Assembly (NCBI GenBank): GCA_016786465.1
Contig: JAEUWC010000009.1
Span: 1 to 58,732, forward strand
DNA length: 58,732 bases
Direction: 5' to 3'
DNA from: Bdellovibrionales bacterium
Lineage (GTDB): Bacteria > Bdellovibrionota > UBA1018
Positions 14,836 through 24,182 of the stretch are shown one piece after another. A program made the position numbers and the translations under genes. The notes under the pieces were generated by a model that was given only the letters and a program-made list of their open reading frames with translations, ran no database searches and was not told the DNA's origin. Numbering within the stretch: the stretch's first letter is position 1; every line of letters starts with the position of its first letter.

Positions 14836-17193
14836 CTATCGCCCAAATAGCTTTTTTCCCAACCCTTGAATCAGTTTCTTCTCAACTTCTCGCTGAGCTG
14901 CTTTTTGAACGGTGTTCTTTAAATGACCCTGAGCGGCGCCCTTCGCGTTTTCCAAGGCGATTTTTACCAAGAAAAGCGGGGTCTTTGCATAGTCCGGGCA
15001 GGGCGACGACATCTTGCATCCTACATGGACCGGAAGTCGCAGCTTCCCGTGGTCGGTGAGAATCCCTTGGATCGGAACTCCACCGACTTCAGCCGAAAGC
15101 TTGGCCGCACCCGTGACATTGTGCGCATCAATCAGTTCCCAATCTGCATTCAAAGATTCATCCAGAATTCCCAAGGTCGTAGCCCCCTGGATATCCAGGC
15201 CCATCCCGGGGTCAGCCTTGGCGTAAAAATTCGGCATCGAAAACTGACCGTTCTTCATCGAAAAGTCGGCCGATATTTTCTGGTAGCGGGTTTCGCGACC
15301 GGCAACCGGGTTCAACTTTTTCCCTTTTAACGGGGGAATTTTTTCCCCAACCGCGTCGATTCCCTTTCCCAAAGCGTCGAATGCCATCTTCGTGACATCC
15401 AAAGATGAAAACCTGGCCGCTTGGGTATCAAATCGTCCCTTCATGTCGAAGTTCTTGATCGCGGCGTCTTTGTTGAAACTGGACCCCGATCCTTCGGCTT
15501 GTCCCGAAAAGATCCCCACGACGGTGTTCTTGAACGTATCCATTTGCGAACTTGCGGCTTTCTTCAGATCCAGTCCGTTCCATTTGGATGAAAAACGATA
15601 AGTGGGCTTTGCACCTGCGACCGAAACTTGGGTGCTTCCGTTGAAAGTCCCGCCAAAAATCTTGAAGCCAAAGGACTGAACCGAAAATTCCAGATTCTTC
15701 AGACCCGAACGAACCGAAAAGTCAGAAAGTTCGACCCCCGAAACCGTGATTTTCGCGATATCGACCACCCAGTTCCCGACTGCCGCTTTCAAAATCGCAT
15801 TGTTCTTTAATCCCGCCATCGGGGCATCCAGGTCTGCAGCCTGTGCTGAAGCTGCCGATTCTGCGGCAGCCTTTTTGGCAGCGGCCGCTTGCGCAGTTTT
15901 TTCGGCTTTGGGCGGAGTGATCAACCACTGGTCCAGGTCAATTCCTGGCGAAGTGACGGCCAGCTGAAGATCTGGTTTCAGGAAGTTTCTGAGCGATCCA
16001 CGAACCAAAATCGAAGTGCTCGGCGCGGTCATCTTCAGCTGAATCGGATCCACTTTGTCGTTTGAAAAGGCGATCGAGCCATCGACTTCAAGTGGCTTCT
16101 TCCAAACCTTCTTCAGCGCTTCGGTGTTGGCAGCCACCTTGTCTAGATTCAGCTTTCCCGAATAAACCAAGGCGGTAGATGGCCCTGTAAGCTTGGCTTC
16201 AAGTTGTAACTTTCCGACAAGATCCGTCCCAGGTGCCATTTTGGAAAGCGGCGCCAGATCGATCGACCCCGAGCGAATCGTCAGATCCAGTTTTGGGCCG
16301 GCAGGATCCAGATCGATCTTTCCTTGAGCGCCCAGACCGATATTCATGAACTTGACCGCGGCCGATTCAACGATGACCGCAGCTTCATTGGCCGTCAGTT
16401 TTCCCGACGACGAAAGTTCAACGCCTTTTTCTTTCAGCGTTGATCCGCCGGCTAAAAGTTTCAGCTGTGATCCGTCCAGATCCCAAGAAACTTTCACCAG
16501 AAGCGGAGTCAGCTGCGGTTCGACATGGGCCTTAAACCCAAGGACCCCATCCACTTGACCTGGGATGTTCAGTCGCGCCTGAACATCAAGGTCCATGGGC
16601 TTTGAAATCGAAGCGCCTTTTAGGCGAATATCCAGGTCGGAAACTTTAAGGGTCGAAGCCGGCTGAACTTTAAGATTCTGGAAAACCAGCTTGGCATCTA
16701 AAAGTTCGATCGAAAGCTGTGCGCCCGTTACGATAGCGGGAAGCGCCAAATCGGATTTCTGCGTTTGAGCAATCGTTTTTTGCGGCGCCTGCGCTTCGGG
16801 TCCACCTGCGCCCAGGATTTCGATCAGATTCATTTGACCCGTCTGATCTTGGATGACTTCCATTTCAGGCTGATTCATTCGAAAAACGGCTTCGGGCGAA
16901 GCCTGCAAAATCGACTTCCAAGGCAGCACGAATTCAGCGTCTTTGACCGAAACGATCGATCGGGACTTTCCATCCTGCAGTTTCAACCCTGCGATTGAAA
17001 CCCGAAAAGTTCCCCAGACGGTCAGCCCCATTTTTCCGATGGTGATCTTGCCTCCGTTTTTCAAAACGTTTTGGTTCAAATGGCTTTCAAGCTGAGGTCG
17101 GTATTGATCGACATCGATAAAGAACGGAAGGGCAAGAATGCCGCAGACCACGAATACGATCAGCCCCGAAAAGATCAGTAGAAACTTTTTCAT
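14836..17193 (-). CDS. AsmA-family inner-membrane-anchored protein
   Basis: A 785-residue protein with a single N-terminal membrane helix (LLIFSGLIVFVVCGILALPFFI), the AsmA opening IDVDQYRPQLESHL, and long repetitive beta-rich sequence through the periplasm, as in the AsmA/TamB/YhdP group now thought to move phospholipids between membranes. An Ala/Lys-rich linker lies near residues 425-450. The C-terminus (GKGIDAVGEKIPPLKG; GVPIQGILTDHGKLRLPVHVGC) carries the usual AsmA_2 pattern. It starts 4 bases after gatB and is probably the last gene of the gatCAB transcript. Confidence 0.85.
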   Translation of the reverse strand: MKKFLLIFSGLIVFVVCGILALPFFIDVDQYRPQLESHLNQNVLKNGGKITIGKMGLTVWGTFRVSIAGLKLQDGKSRSIVSVKDAEFVLPWKSILQASPEAVFRMNQPEMEVIQDQTGQMNLIEILGAGGPEAQAPQKTIAQTQKSDLALPAIVTGAQLSIELLDAKLVFQNLKVQPASTLKVSDLDIRLKGASISKPMDLDVQARLNIPGQVDGVLGFKAHVEPQLTPLLVKVSWDLDGSQLKLLAGGSTLKEKGVELSSSGKLTANEAAVIVESAAVKFMNIGLGAQGKIDLDPAGPKLDLTIRSGSIDLAPLSKMAPGTDLVGKLQLEAKLTGPSTALVYSGKLNLDKVAANTEALKKVWKKPLEVDGSIAFSNDKVDPIQLKMTAPSTSILVRGSLRNFLKPDLQLAVTSPGIDLDQWLITPPKAEKTAQAAAAKKAAAESAASAQAADLDAPMAGLKNNAILKAAVGNWVVDIAKITVSGVELSDFSVRSGLKNLEFSVQSFGFKIFGGTFNGSTQVSVAGAKPTYRFSSKWNGLDLKKAASSQMDTFKNTVVGIFSGQAEGSGSSFNKDAAIKNFDMKGRFDTQAARFSSLDVTKMAFDALGKGIDAVGEKIPPLKGKKLNPVAGRETRYQKISADFSMKNGQFSMPNFYAKADPGMGLDIQGATTLGILDESLNADWELIDAHNVTGAAKLSAEVGGVPIQGILTDHGKLRLPVHVGCKMSSPCPDYAKTPLFLVKIALENAKGAAQGHLKNTVQKAAQREVEKKLIQGLGKKLFGR

Positions 17194-17197
17194 GCGG

Positions 17198-18646
17198 TCA
17201 GCCTCCGGACAGTTTTTTCTTGACCAGTTCGCCCAACATCGCGGGATTGGCCTTGCCGCCGGTGGCCTTCATGACCTGTCCGACGAAGAAACCTAAAAGC
17301 TTGTCCTTGCCGGCACGGAATTCTTCAGCCTGTTTGGGATTGGCCGCGATGATCTGATCGATCGCAGGTTCTAGCGAAGAAAGATCGCTGACCTGCTTTA
17401 GACCCAAGCTATCGACAATGGATTCCACAGATTCGCCGGTCTTCCACGCCTGATTCAATGCCGCCTTAGCGCCAGTGCTTGAAATCACTTGGCCCTGAAT
17501 CAGCTGCGCTAGATCAGCAACGTGCTTGGGCGTCACTTTTGACTGCGAAACATCCAGTTCCGAATCATTCAGCAAGCGCGCCAAGGTGCCTGTGATGATG
17601 TTGGTGATTCCTTTGGCCAGGCTTGAATCCTTGGCCAGTTCAACGGCGTGATCAAAAAACTGAGCCATCGATTTGGTCTGCGTCAGGACGCCGGCATCAT
17701 AGGGAGTCAAGCCATACTGGCTGACGTAACGGCCGCGCTTTTGTTCGGGAAGTTCAGGCAGAGATGCCTTGACCTTTTGAATGAATGCTTCTGAAAGCTG
17801 AATTCGCATCAAATCCGGGTCCGGAAAATAACGGTAGTCATGGGATTCTTCTTTCGAGCGCATCGAAGAAGTGATGTTCTTATCCGAATCGTAAAGCCGG
17901 GTTTCTTGGATGATTTTCCCACCCGAACGGATCACCTGAATCTGGCGGGCGATTTCGTAGTCGATCGCTTTTTCGACGAAGCGAAATGAATTCACGTTCT
18001 TGATTTCGGTTCGCGTCCCGAACTTCGAACTGCCCTTGGGCATCACGCTGACGTTCGCGTCGCAGCGGAAATTGCCCTGTTGAAGATTTCCTTCACAAAT
18101 TCCAAGGTAAGTCACGATCGCGTAAAGACCGCGCAAATAAGCGCCAGCTTCAGCTGAAGAACGCATGTCCGGGCCACTGACGATTTCGACCAAGGGAACC
18201 GCAGCACGGTTCAGGTTCACCATCGAATACCCATCGGCGTGAACCGACTTTCCCGCGTCTTCTTCTATGTGAATTCTTTGAATGGCGACTTTTTTCTTTT
18301 CTGAGCCTGTTTCGATTTCCAAAAATCCATTTTCACAAATCGGGTTTTCAAACTGGCTGATCTGATAACCCTTCGGAAGATCCGGGTAAAAGTAGTTCTT
18401 CCTGGCGAACTGGCTTTTCGGATTGATCGTGCAACCGGTCGCAAGCCCCGCACGAACGGCGTATTCGGCTACTTTTTCGTTCAACACAGGAAGGGTTCCC
18501 GGATGACCTGCGCAAATCGGACAAACGTTTCGGTTCACGGAATCCGAAGGCTTGGTCGAACAGCCACAGAAAAGTTTCGAATCCGTGGCCAGCTGAACGT
18601 GGACTTCTAAACCGATGACCGCTTCGAATTCTTGGGCTGCATTCAT
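17198..18646 (-). CDS. gatB: Asp-tRNA(Asn)/Glu-tRNA(Gln) amidotransferase subunit B
   Basis: A 482-residue kinase/tRNA-binding subunit of GatCAB. It begins with EAVIGLEVHVQLATDSKLFCGC, has the Cys-type metal site (CGCS and CPICAGHPG), the kinase motif YFYPDLPKGYQISQFENPI and the C-terminal GatB/YqeY tail domain (VGQVMKATGGKANPAMLGELVKKKL). It phosphorylates the tRNA-bound Asp/Glu before amidation. It overlaps gatA by 4 bp. The operon implies that Gln-tRNA or Asn-tRNA is made indirectly in this organism. Confidence 0.97.
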   Translation of the reverse strand: MNAAQEFEAVIGLEVHVQLATDSKLFCGCSTKPSDSVNRNVCPICAGHPGTLPVLNEKVAEYAVRAGLATGCTINPKSQFARKNYFYPDLPKGYQISQFENPICENGFLEIETGSEKKKVAIQRIHIEEDAGKSVHADGYSMVNLNRAAVPLVEIVSGPDMRSSAEAGAYLRGLYAIVTYLGICEGNLQQGNFRCDANVSVMPKGSSKFGTRTEIKNVNSFRFVEKAIDYEIARQIQVIRSGGKIIQETRLYDSDKNITSSMRSKEESHDYRYFPDPDLMRIQLSEAFIQKVKASLPELPEQKRGRYVSQYGLTPYDAGVLTQTKSMAQFFDHAVELAKDSSLAKGITNIITGTLARLLNDSELDVSQSKVTPKHVADLAQLIQGQVISSTGAKAALNQAWKTGESVESIVDSLGLKQVSDLSSLEPAIDQIIAANPKQAEEFRAGKDKLLGFFVGQVMKATGGKANPAMLGELVKKKLSGG

Positions 18647-20097
18647 GATGGCATCCCTTTCTGGAAAGCATCAGCAGTTGCCAAAAGCCTTTCATCTTGA
18701 AAGGGCGCAGCGATCATCTGAAGCCCAATGGGAAGGCCTTGCGAATCTTTTCCACAGGGAACGCTGAGCGCAGGAAGACCCGCCAAGTTCACGGGAATCG
18801 TCAGGATGTCGTTTAGGTACATTGTCAATGGATCGCTGATCTTTTCGCCCAGCTTGAAGGCGGTGCCCGGGGATACGGGTCCAAGGATCAGATCGCATTC
18901 TTGAAATGCATTCGTGAAGTCATCGCGAATCAGTCTTCGAACCTGGCAAGCGCGCTTGTAGTAAGCGTCGTAGTAGCCACTTGAAAGCGCGAAGGTTCCC
19001 AAGATGATTCTTCGTTTCACTTCGGCGCCGAACAAAGATCGCACTTCACGGTAGTAGGCATCTAAATCCGAAAGTTCGCGCGCTCGATCGCTTCGAACGC
19101 CATAACGAATTCCATCAAAGCGCGCCAGGTTGCTCGACGCTTCGCAAACAGCCACGACGTAATAGACTGCAACCGCGTATTCAGTGTGCGGAAGATCAAC
19201 TGGAACCTGCACGGCTCCCAGCGATTCGAACTTCTGGATTGCGGCTTGAACTGATTGTGAAACTTCGGAACTGATTCCTTTGGAAAAGTATTGCTTCGGA
19301 ATTCCAATGCGAAGGCCTTTCAAGCTTCCCGAACCCGTCCCGCAAAGGTTCTTTGGGGCTTTCTGATTCAAGGACGTTGAATCCAAGGGGTCGTGCCCTG
19401 CCATGACTTCCAAGATCCGCGCGCAGTCTTCGGCAGAATGGGCCATGGGACCGACTTGATCCAACGAAGACGCAAATGCGACCAAACCGAATCGGCTGAC
19501 GGTCCCATAAGTAGGCTTCATTCCCGTGATCCCGCTGAAGTGGGCAGGCAAGCGAATCGACCCTCCCGTATCGGACCCAAGAGCCGCCGCGCATAGCCCC
19601 GCGCCGACAGCTGTCGCTGATCCGCCGCTGGACCCACCTGGAACGCGGTCAAGATGGGTTGGATGTTTCACAGGGCCAAAGGCCGAATTTTCATTCGACC
19701 CGCCCATGGCAAATTCATCCATATTCAATTTGCCTAAAGTAATAACGCCTGCGTCTTCTAAGCGCTTGACCGAAGTCGCCGTGTACGGCGGAACATAGTT
19801 TTCCAAAATCTTTGATGCACAAGTGGTGCGAACGCCTTCGATCGTCAGCGCGTCCTTGATCCCCATGGGGATTCCAAAAAGCGGAAACTTTTCACGCGGA
19901 ACTTTTCCTTCCTTTTCAAGGATCTGGTCCAAGCGCTTGGCTTGTTCCATTGCGCGATCTTCGCAGACGGTTAGAAAGGCACCGTGCTGACTGGCCTTAA
20001 TCTTGGACAGCAGTGCGCGGGCCAGTTCTGATGGCTTTGATTTTTTCTGATCATAATTCGACCAGATTTCATTGAACTGAAGTGATGAAGCGTCCAT
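18643..20097 (-). CDS. gatA: Asp-tRNA(Asn)/Glu-tRNA(Gln) amidotransferase subunit A
   Basis: A 484-residue amidase-signature enzyme that frees ammonia from glutamine for GatB. The Lys-cisSer-Ser triad region is intact: GIPMGIKDALTIEG (Lys), GGSSGGSATAVGAGLCAAALGSDTGGSIRLPA (both Ser). FALSSGYYDAYYKRA and LPIGLQMI are family marks. The ATG overlaps the gatC stop by one base (TGATG), so the subunits are translationally coupled. Confidence 0.97.
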   Translation of the reverse strand: MDASSLQFNEIWSNYDQKKSKPSELARALLSKIKASQHGAFLTVCEDRAMEQAKRLDQILEKEGKVPREKFPLFGIPMGIKDALTIEGVRTTCASKILENYVPPYTATSVKRLEDAGVITLGKLNMDEFAMGGSNENSAFGPVKHPTHLDRVPGGSSGGSATAVGAGLCAAALGSDTGGSIRLPAHFSGITGMKPTYGTVSRFGLVAFASSLDQVGPMAHSAEDCARILEVMAGHDPLDSTSLNQKAPKNLCGTGSGSLKGLRIGIPKQYFSKGISSEVSQSVQAAIQKFESLGAVQVPVDLPHTEYAVAVYYVVAVCEASSNLARFDGIRYGVRSDRARELSDLDAYYREVRSLFGAEVKRRIILGTFALSSGYYDAYYKRACQVRRLIRDDFTNAFQECDLILGPVSPGTAFKLGEKISDPLTMYLNDILTIPVNLAGLPALSVPCGKDSQGLPIGLQMIAAPFQDERLLATADAFQKGMPS

Positions 20098-20411
20098 CAG
20101 CCCACCACCTGCGGAACTTTAAAACCTTGATCCACGACTTCGGCTGCCGTTTCCAAAATTTTGGGTTCTTGATCCGCGTTCAAAACCGGTTCGATCACAC
20201 GGTCAGGGCGAAGCGGGGTTTCTAAAATCTGATCAGCCCAAGGGTGGGTCAGGGGCTCGACGCCTTCGACGTCGACGTTTCCCAACTTAGCCAAATACCC
20301 CAAGACGTCATGAATTTGGTCTGAGAATTTTGAAACTTCGTCTTCTGTTAGCTGAAGCCGCGCGAGCTCTGCGGCCTTACTAACCAACTTAATGTGGTCC
20401 AGGACGGGCAT
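20097..20411 (-). CDS. gatC: Asp-tRNA(Asn)/Glu-tRNA(Gln) amidotransferase subunit C
   Basis: A 104-residue subunit that wraps around and stabilises the GatA-GatB pair. The helical N-terminus (VSKAAELARLQLTEDEVSKFSDQIHDVLGYLAKLGNVDVEGVEPLTHP) is the classic GatC pattern, followed by the LRPDRV turn and the C-terminal FKVPQVVG (family form FKVPRVI). It is the first gene of the operon; GGAGAC lies upstream of the ATG. Confidence 0.95.
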   Translation of the reverse strand: MPVLDHIKLVSKAAELARLQLTEDEVSKFSDQIHDVLGYLAKLGNVDVEGVEPLTHPWADQILETPLRPDRVIEPVLNADQEPKILETAAEVVDQGFKVPQVVG

Positions 20412-20462
20412 GAAAGTCTCCGGTGAGATTCAGCACTGAGACTGCCACGGGTTCCGTACAAG

Positions 20463-20479
20463 TGTCTAATCTTTAGACA
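20463..20479. promoter_or_regulatory. perfect inverted repeat, possible operator
   Basis: TGTCTAA-TCT-TTAGACA is a perfect 7-bp inverted repeat with a three-base centre, in the 145-bp divergent region between gatC and the exported protein at 20557. It lies about 50 bases upstream of gatC's start, where a regulator or promoter element could sit. No T-run follows, so it is unlikely to be a terminator. A partly matching site (15 of 17 bases on the opposite strand) is at 50164-50180. Confidence 0.35.
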
Positions 20480-20556
20480 GCCCTGCTGACCGGTGATCCC
20501 CTGGTTTCGACCTAGGTATACGCATAGCGGCATAGGCCTTGCTTTCCCCCATAGGT

Positions 20557-21792
20557 ATGAAGAAGAATTTTTCACGCCTTTTTGTCGGGTTCGTCCTGTC
20601 CTGTTTTGCCCTTGAAATGGCGGCACCGATCGCCCGGGCGAACATGCCGCTAGCGGCCGAAGACCCCAACTTTCAAGAGATCGTGGTTAAGGATTCAGAG
20701 GACGAGGAAATCAGCCGCCTTGAGAAGGTCGCCGGCGTTTCAAAGTCCGCTTTGACGAAAGAACAGAAGAAAGAACTTCGCAAAAAGCGCCGCCAGCGCC
20801 TGGGAAGAAAAATCGCCCGTGGCTTTGGCAAGGTTTCAGCAGCGACCTATATGGCCGTGACTCGGAATTTTTTGGCCGCCGGCGGTTTCATCCGTGGCTT
20901 GGCCGAAAAGCCCGAGAACAATCCTCGCGTGGTTGCGATCCTTCGCCTGATCTTTACGTCCAAGGACTTCGGCACACTTCGCGCAACTTATAAGAAAGCC
21001 GGAACTTTCGACGAATACGCGACCGAATTCGGAACCGATCTTGCGGCGCTGCTTCAGACGGAAGTGGAAAGCTTGATCCTGGCGATCTTACGCGATGCCG
21101 ACCCAAGAATTCCTGCCGATCAAGACCTTTTGAAACTGGACTTAACCCAAGTCGACTTAAGCAAGCTTGATGCAAAGAAGATCCGTGAAAATGAAAGATT
21201 CCAATTGATCGATCAGGCTTTTGGACCTTTTGACGTCGAAGAAACCGTAGACGATCTGAAGCTAGGGATCTTGGACCCCAAGCTGATTGGCGAAATGACC
21301 GACGCAGACGAAGCGCTTGAACAATTGGTCGGCCACCTTCCGAACTGGAAGGAACTGGGCGGAGTATTCCTGGGTGAGCACCTGCTGACGCCGATGATTC
21401 TTAAAGCAGTCAGCCAGACGGCCGGAGCATTGTACACCTGGCCATTGATCGTGACCGCAGCGGGAACCGCTGGATCCGTCTTTGTCTGCAATCGAAGCCA
21501 TATTCAGGCACGCGTGAAGGCTGCCGGAAAAGGCGCAAGCACCTATACCGACCAAGAGCAGTATGAGAACGACGAGGAACTTCGTCGATTCTGCTCTTAC
21601 GTCACGAACCAGTCTTTGTTTCGTGCCGTACTTGGACGCGAAAAAGGCTACGTCGCCGGGAAGAAGTTTCGCCTAAAGCTTCGCAAGATCTTTGGAAAGA
21701 AAGGCGCATCGGGTGGAACGACCCCGCCTTCACCCACTGCATCCACCAATGACGACGAAAACGTCGTTATTGAAGATGAAGAAAATCCTTAA
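20557..21792 (+). CDS. exported hypothetical protein
   Basis: A 411-residue protein I do not recognise. It has a Sec signal peptide (MKKNFSRLFVGFVLSCFALEM, ending near PIARA), a basic helical segment (KEQKKELRKKRRQRLGRKIARG), and a long helical body with one or two hydrophobic stretches (about 260-295, ILKAVSQTAGALYTWPLIVTAA). The end is Lys-rich, then Thr/Pro/Asp-rich. ATG 20557 is used because it gives the signal peptide. The 3' end overlaps the convergent uvrD gene by 26 bp. Location is probably envelope; function unknown. Confidence 0.8.
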   Translation: MKKNFSRLFVGFVLSCFALEMAAPIARANMPLAAEDPNFQEIVVKDSEDEEISRLEKVAGVSKSALTKEQKKELRKKRRQRLGRKIARGFGKVSAATYMAVTRNFLAAGGFIRGLAEKPENNPRVVAILRLIFTSKDFGTLRATYKKAGTFDEYATEFGTDLAALLQTEVESLILAILRDADPRIPADQDLLKLDLTQVDLSKLDAKKIRENERFQLIDQAFGPFDVEETVDDLKLGILDPKLIGEMTDADEALEQLVGHLPNWKELGGVFLGEHLLTPMILKAVSQTAGALYTWPLIVTAAGTAGSVFVCNRSHIQARVKAAGKGASTYTDQEQYENDEELRRFCSYVTNQSLFRAVLGREKGYVAGKKFRLKLRKIFGKKGASGGTTPPSPTASTNDDENVVIEDEENP

Positions 21793-24178
21793 CGAAGCGA
21801 AGTAAGAATTTCTTCTGCATTCGGTTTTGAAACTGGATTGTCACCTTTTTGGATTCGCCTGACCCTTCGACGTGAAGAACCTTTCCGGTTCCATAGTCCG
21901 GATGATCAATTCTTGCCCCCATGACTTCGTCGACCGCCTGCGATTCAGCTTCGTAGGCGGGCACATTTTGCGCATCGTTTCGTGGACCACCATAAGAACC
22001 GGAATTCGCTGTAAACGACCGGCTAGATCCGCGTGCGGTGGTACCGCCGCCGTAAGAAAAGTCATGAAAATCGATTAGTTCATCTGAAATTTCTGCAAAG
22101 AAGCGCGCGGGTTCTTGGTAATGGGTTTCACCCCAAATCAGGCGAACGCCTGCACTGGTCAAGTACAGCCTTTCGCGTGCCCGGGTCATCCCGACGTAAC
22201 AAAGACGTCTTTCTTCTTCCAATTCGGATTCGTCTTCATCTTCCCAATCCCGGATCGAAGGAAAAAGCCCCTCTTCCATTCCAGGGATAAAAACGACCGG
22301 AAATTCAAGGCCCTTGGACGAATGCAGCGACATCATCCGAACAGATGGTACTTTTACATCCCCTGTGTCCGAGCCCGTCTTTGGACCTGTCACATCGGTG
22401 GCCAGCGTGGATGCTTCAAGGAATTCTGGAAGCATTTGCGCCTTTACGGTTTCTTTCTGTTCTTCGTTTAGACCTGGGCGGGCTTCGAAAAAATCCTGTT
22501 CAAATTCGGACAAAAGGCTGTCGAATTCTTCCAGGTTTTCGACCCTGGCCATCGATTCGTCTGTCGCTTCTTGCTTCAGTTCACGAACGTATCCCGTTTC
22601 ATCCAAAATCAAATGGTAAAGATCCGAAACCGAAAGCTTAGGTTGTTCGCGAACCAGCCTTTCAATCAACTGAACAAAGGCCCCGATCTTTTTTGCGGTT
22701 GCAGCAGAAGTCAGCGAAGGTTCTCGCGCCACTTGAACAATCGCGTTCCAGTAACCCCGTTCGCCAATCGGAAGCGATTCGTAAACTTCTTCGATTCGAT
22801 CCATCGTGGTCTTTCCGATTCCACGGGCAGGAACATTGATGATGCGCTTTAAGCTAACGGAATCCTGCGGATTCAGAATTGCCCTGAAATAGGCCAGGAT
22901 ATCTTTGATTTCCTTGCGATCGTAAAAGCGAAGTCCGCCGATGATTTCGTAGGGAATCTTTTCTCGTCGGAAGCGATCTTCAAACTGGCGGCTTTGCGCA
23001 TGCGTTCGATAAATGATCGCGAAATCCGAGTAAGCCCGCCCGTCTTTTGCACAAATACGCTTGATTTCGCTGATGACCAGTTCTGCCTCGGCCCGTTCAT
23101 CAGGCACCTGAACCCTTTTGATTTTTTCGCCCACTGGGTTTTCGGTCCAAAGGGTCTTTTCTTTTCTTTCGCGGTTATTGCGAATGACCTGAGCCGCCGC
23201 CCCGATGATCGTTTGGGTGGATCGGTAGTTTTGTTCCAACTTCACGACTTGGGCCCCGGCATAATCCGTTTCAAAGTCCAGGATGTTGCGGATATCAGCC
23301 CCGCGCCATTTGTAAATCGACTGGTCTTCGTCGCCGACCACGCAGATGTTTTCGTGACCGCCATGCACTTTCTTGGCCAGCATCGAAAGAAGAAGGTACT
23401 GTGCACGGTTCGTGTCTTGATATTCATCCACCATCAAATACCGATAACGCTTTTGGTACTTTTCGCGAACGTTGGGGTGATCGCGGAAAAGCCGATAGGT
23501 CATGCAAAGGATTTCACCAAAGTCGACCGCGTTGTTGGCGATCATTTCCTTTTCGTATTCGATAAAGACTTGAAGAAGCTTCTTTTGAAAAAGATCGTGC
23601 GGTTCAGGCCGAAGGTCAGCGGGTTCAACGGCATCGCATTTCAATCGATTGATCGCGCCCTGAAATGACTTTGGATTGAAAGCTTTGTCGTCTAGTCCCA
23701 GGCGCTTGACCACGGCCTTCAAAAGCGTCAGCTGATCCGAATCGTCGTAAATGACAAACGGCTTTGAAAACGGAAGGTACTGGGCTTCACGCCGAAGAAT
23801 GCGAACGCAGACCGAATGGAAAGTTCCGATTTCCGGCGTCACCAAAGTCGGGTTTTCACCCAATAGCCGCGCGACCCGTTCTTTCATTTCTTGGGCGGCC
23901 TTGTTGGTAAACGTGACTGCCAGAATTTGGTAGGGCGCAACACCGCGGGCTTCCACCAAGTAAGCGATGCGAGAAGTCAGCATCTTGGTCTTACCTGAAC
24001 CTGCTCCGGCCAAAACAATCAAAGGACCTTCGGTGATTTGAACGGCTTCGCGCTGCTTGTCGTTCAGATTATTCAGAAAATCTGGATGAGGGTTGACGCG
24101 AAAATGGTGGTCGGGTTGGACGTGTTCCAAGCTGCTTTTCGAAACAATCTTCCCTGCATCCCAATCAAAATCCATCAT
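21767..24178 (-). CDS. uvrD: UvrD/PcrA-type DNA helicase
   Basis: An 803-residue superfamily 1A 3'-5' helicase used in nucleotide excision and mismatch repair and in clearing proteins from DNA. Motifs in order: NDKQREAV (Q motif), AGAGSGKT (Walker A), DEYQDTN (motif II), VGDEDQSIYKWRGAD (III), LEQNYRST (IV), SLHSSKGLEFPVVFIPG (V) and VGMTRARERLYL (VI). The C-terminus has the PcrA Tudor-like region (HPDYGTGKVLHVEGSG). Two ATG codons stand at the start. It begins 4 bases after the ClC gene and is the last gene of the glmU-ClC-uvrD operon. Confidence 0.96.
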   Translation of the reverse strand: MMDFDWDAGKIVSKSSLEHVQPDHHFRVNPHPDFLNNLNDKQREAVQITEGPLIVLAGAGSGKTKMLTSRIAYLVEARGVAPYQILAVTFTNKAAQEMKERVARLLGENPTLVTPEIGTFHSVCVRILRREAQYLPFSKPFVIYDDSDQLTLLKAVVKRLGLDDKAFNPKSFQGAINRLKCDAVEPADLRPEPHDLFQKKLLQVFIEYEKEMIANNAVDFGEILCMTYRLFRDHPNVREKYQKRYRYLMVDEYQDTNRAQYLLLSMLAKKVHGGHENICVVGDEDQSIYKWRGADIRNILDFETDYAGAQVVKLEQNYRSTQTIIGAAAQVIRNNRERKEKTLWTENPVGEKIKRVQVPDERAEAELVISEIKRICAKDGRAYSDFAIIYRTHAQSRQFEDRFRREKIPYEIIGGLRFYDRKEIKDILAYFRAILNPQDSVSLKRIINVPARGIGKTTMDRIEEVYESLPIGERGYWNAIVQVAREPSLTSAATAKKIGAFVQLIERLVREQPKLSVSDLYHLILDETGYVRELKQEATDESMARVENLEEFDSLLSEFEQDFFEARPGLNEEQKETVKAQMLPEFLEASTLATDVTGPKTGSDTGDVKVPSVRMMSLHSSKGLEFPVVFIPGMEEGLFPSIRDWEDEDESELEEERRLCYVGMTRARERLYLTSAGVRLIWGETHYQEPARFFAEISDELIDFHDFSYGGGTTARGSSRSFTANSGSYGGPRNDAQNVPAYEAESQAVDEVMGARIDHPDYGTGKVLHVEGSGESKKVTIQFQNRMQKKFLLRFVKDFLHLQ

Positions 24179-24182
24179 AGGG

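Noticed and set aside
22994-23668. A 224-codon open frame on the plus strand opposite uvrD
   Set aside because: It lies entirely antisense to conserved helicase motifs, and its composition (Phe- and His-rich) is what the reverse complement of Glu/Lys-rich coding sequence gives.
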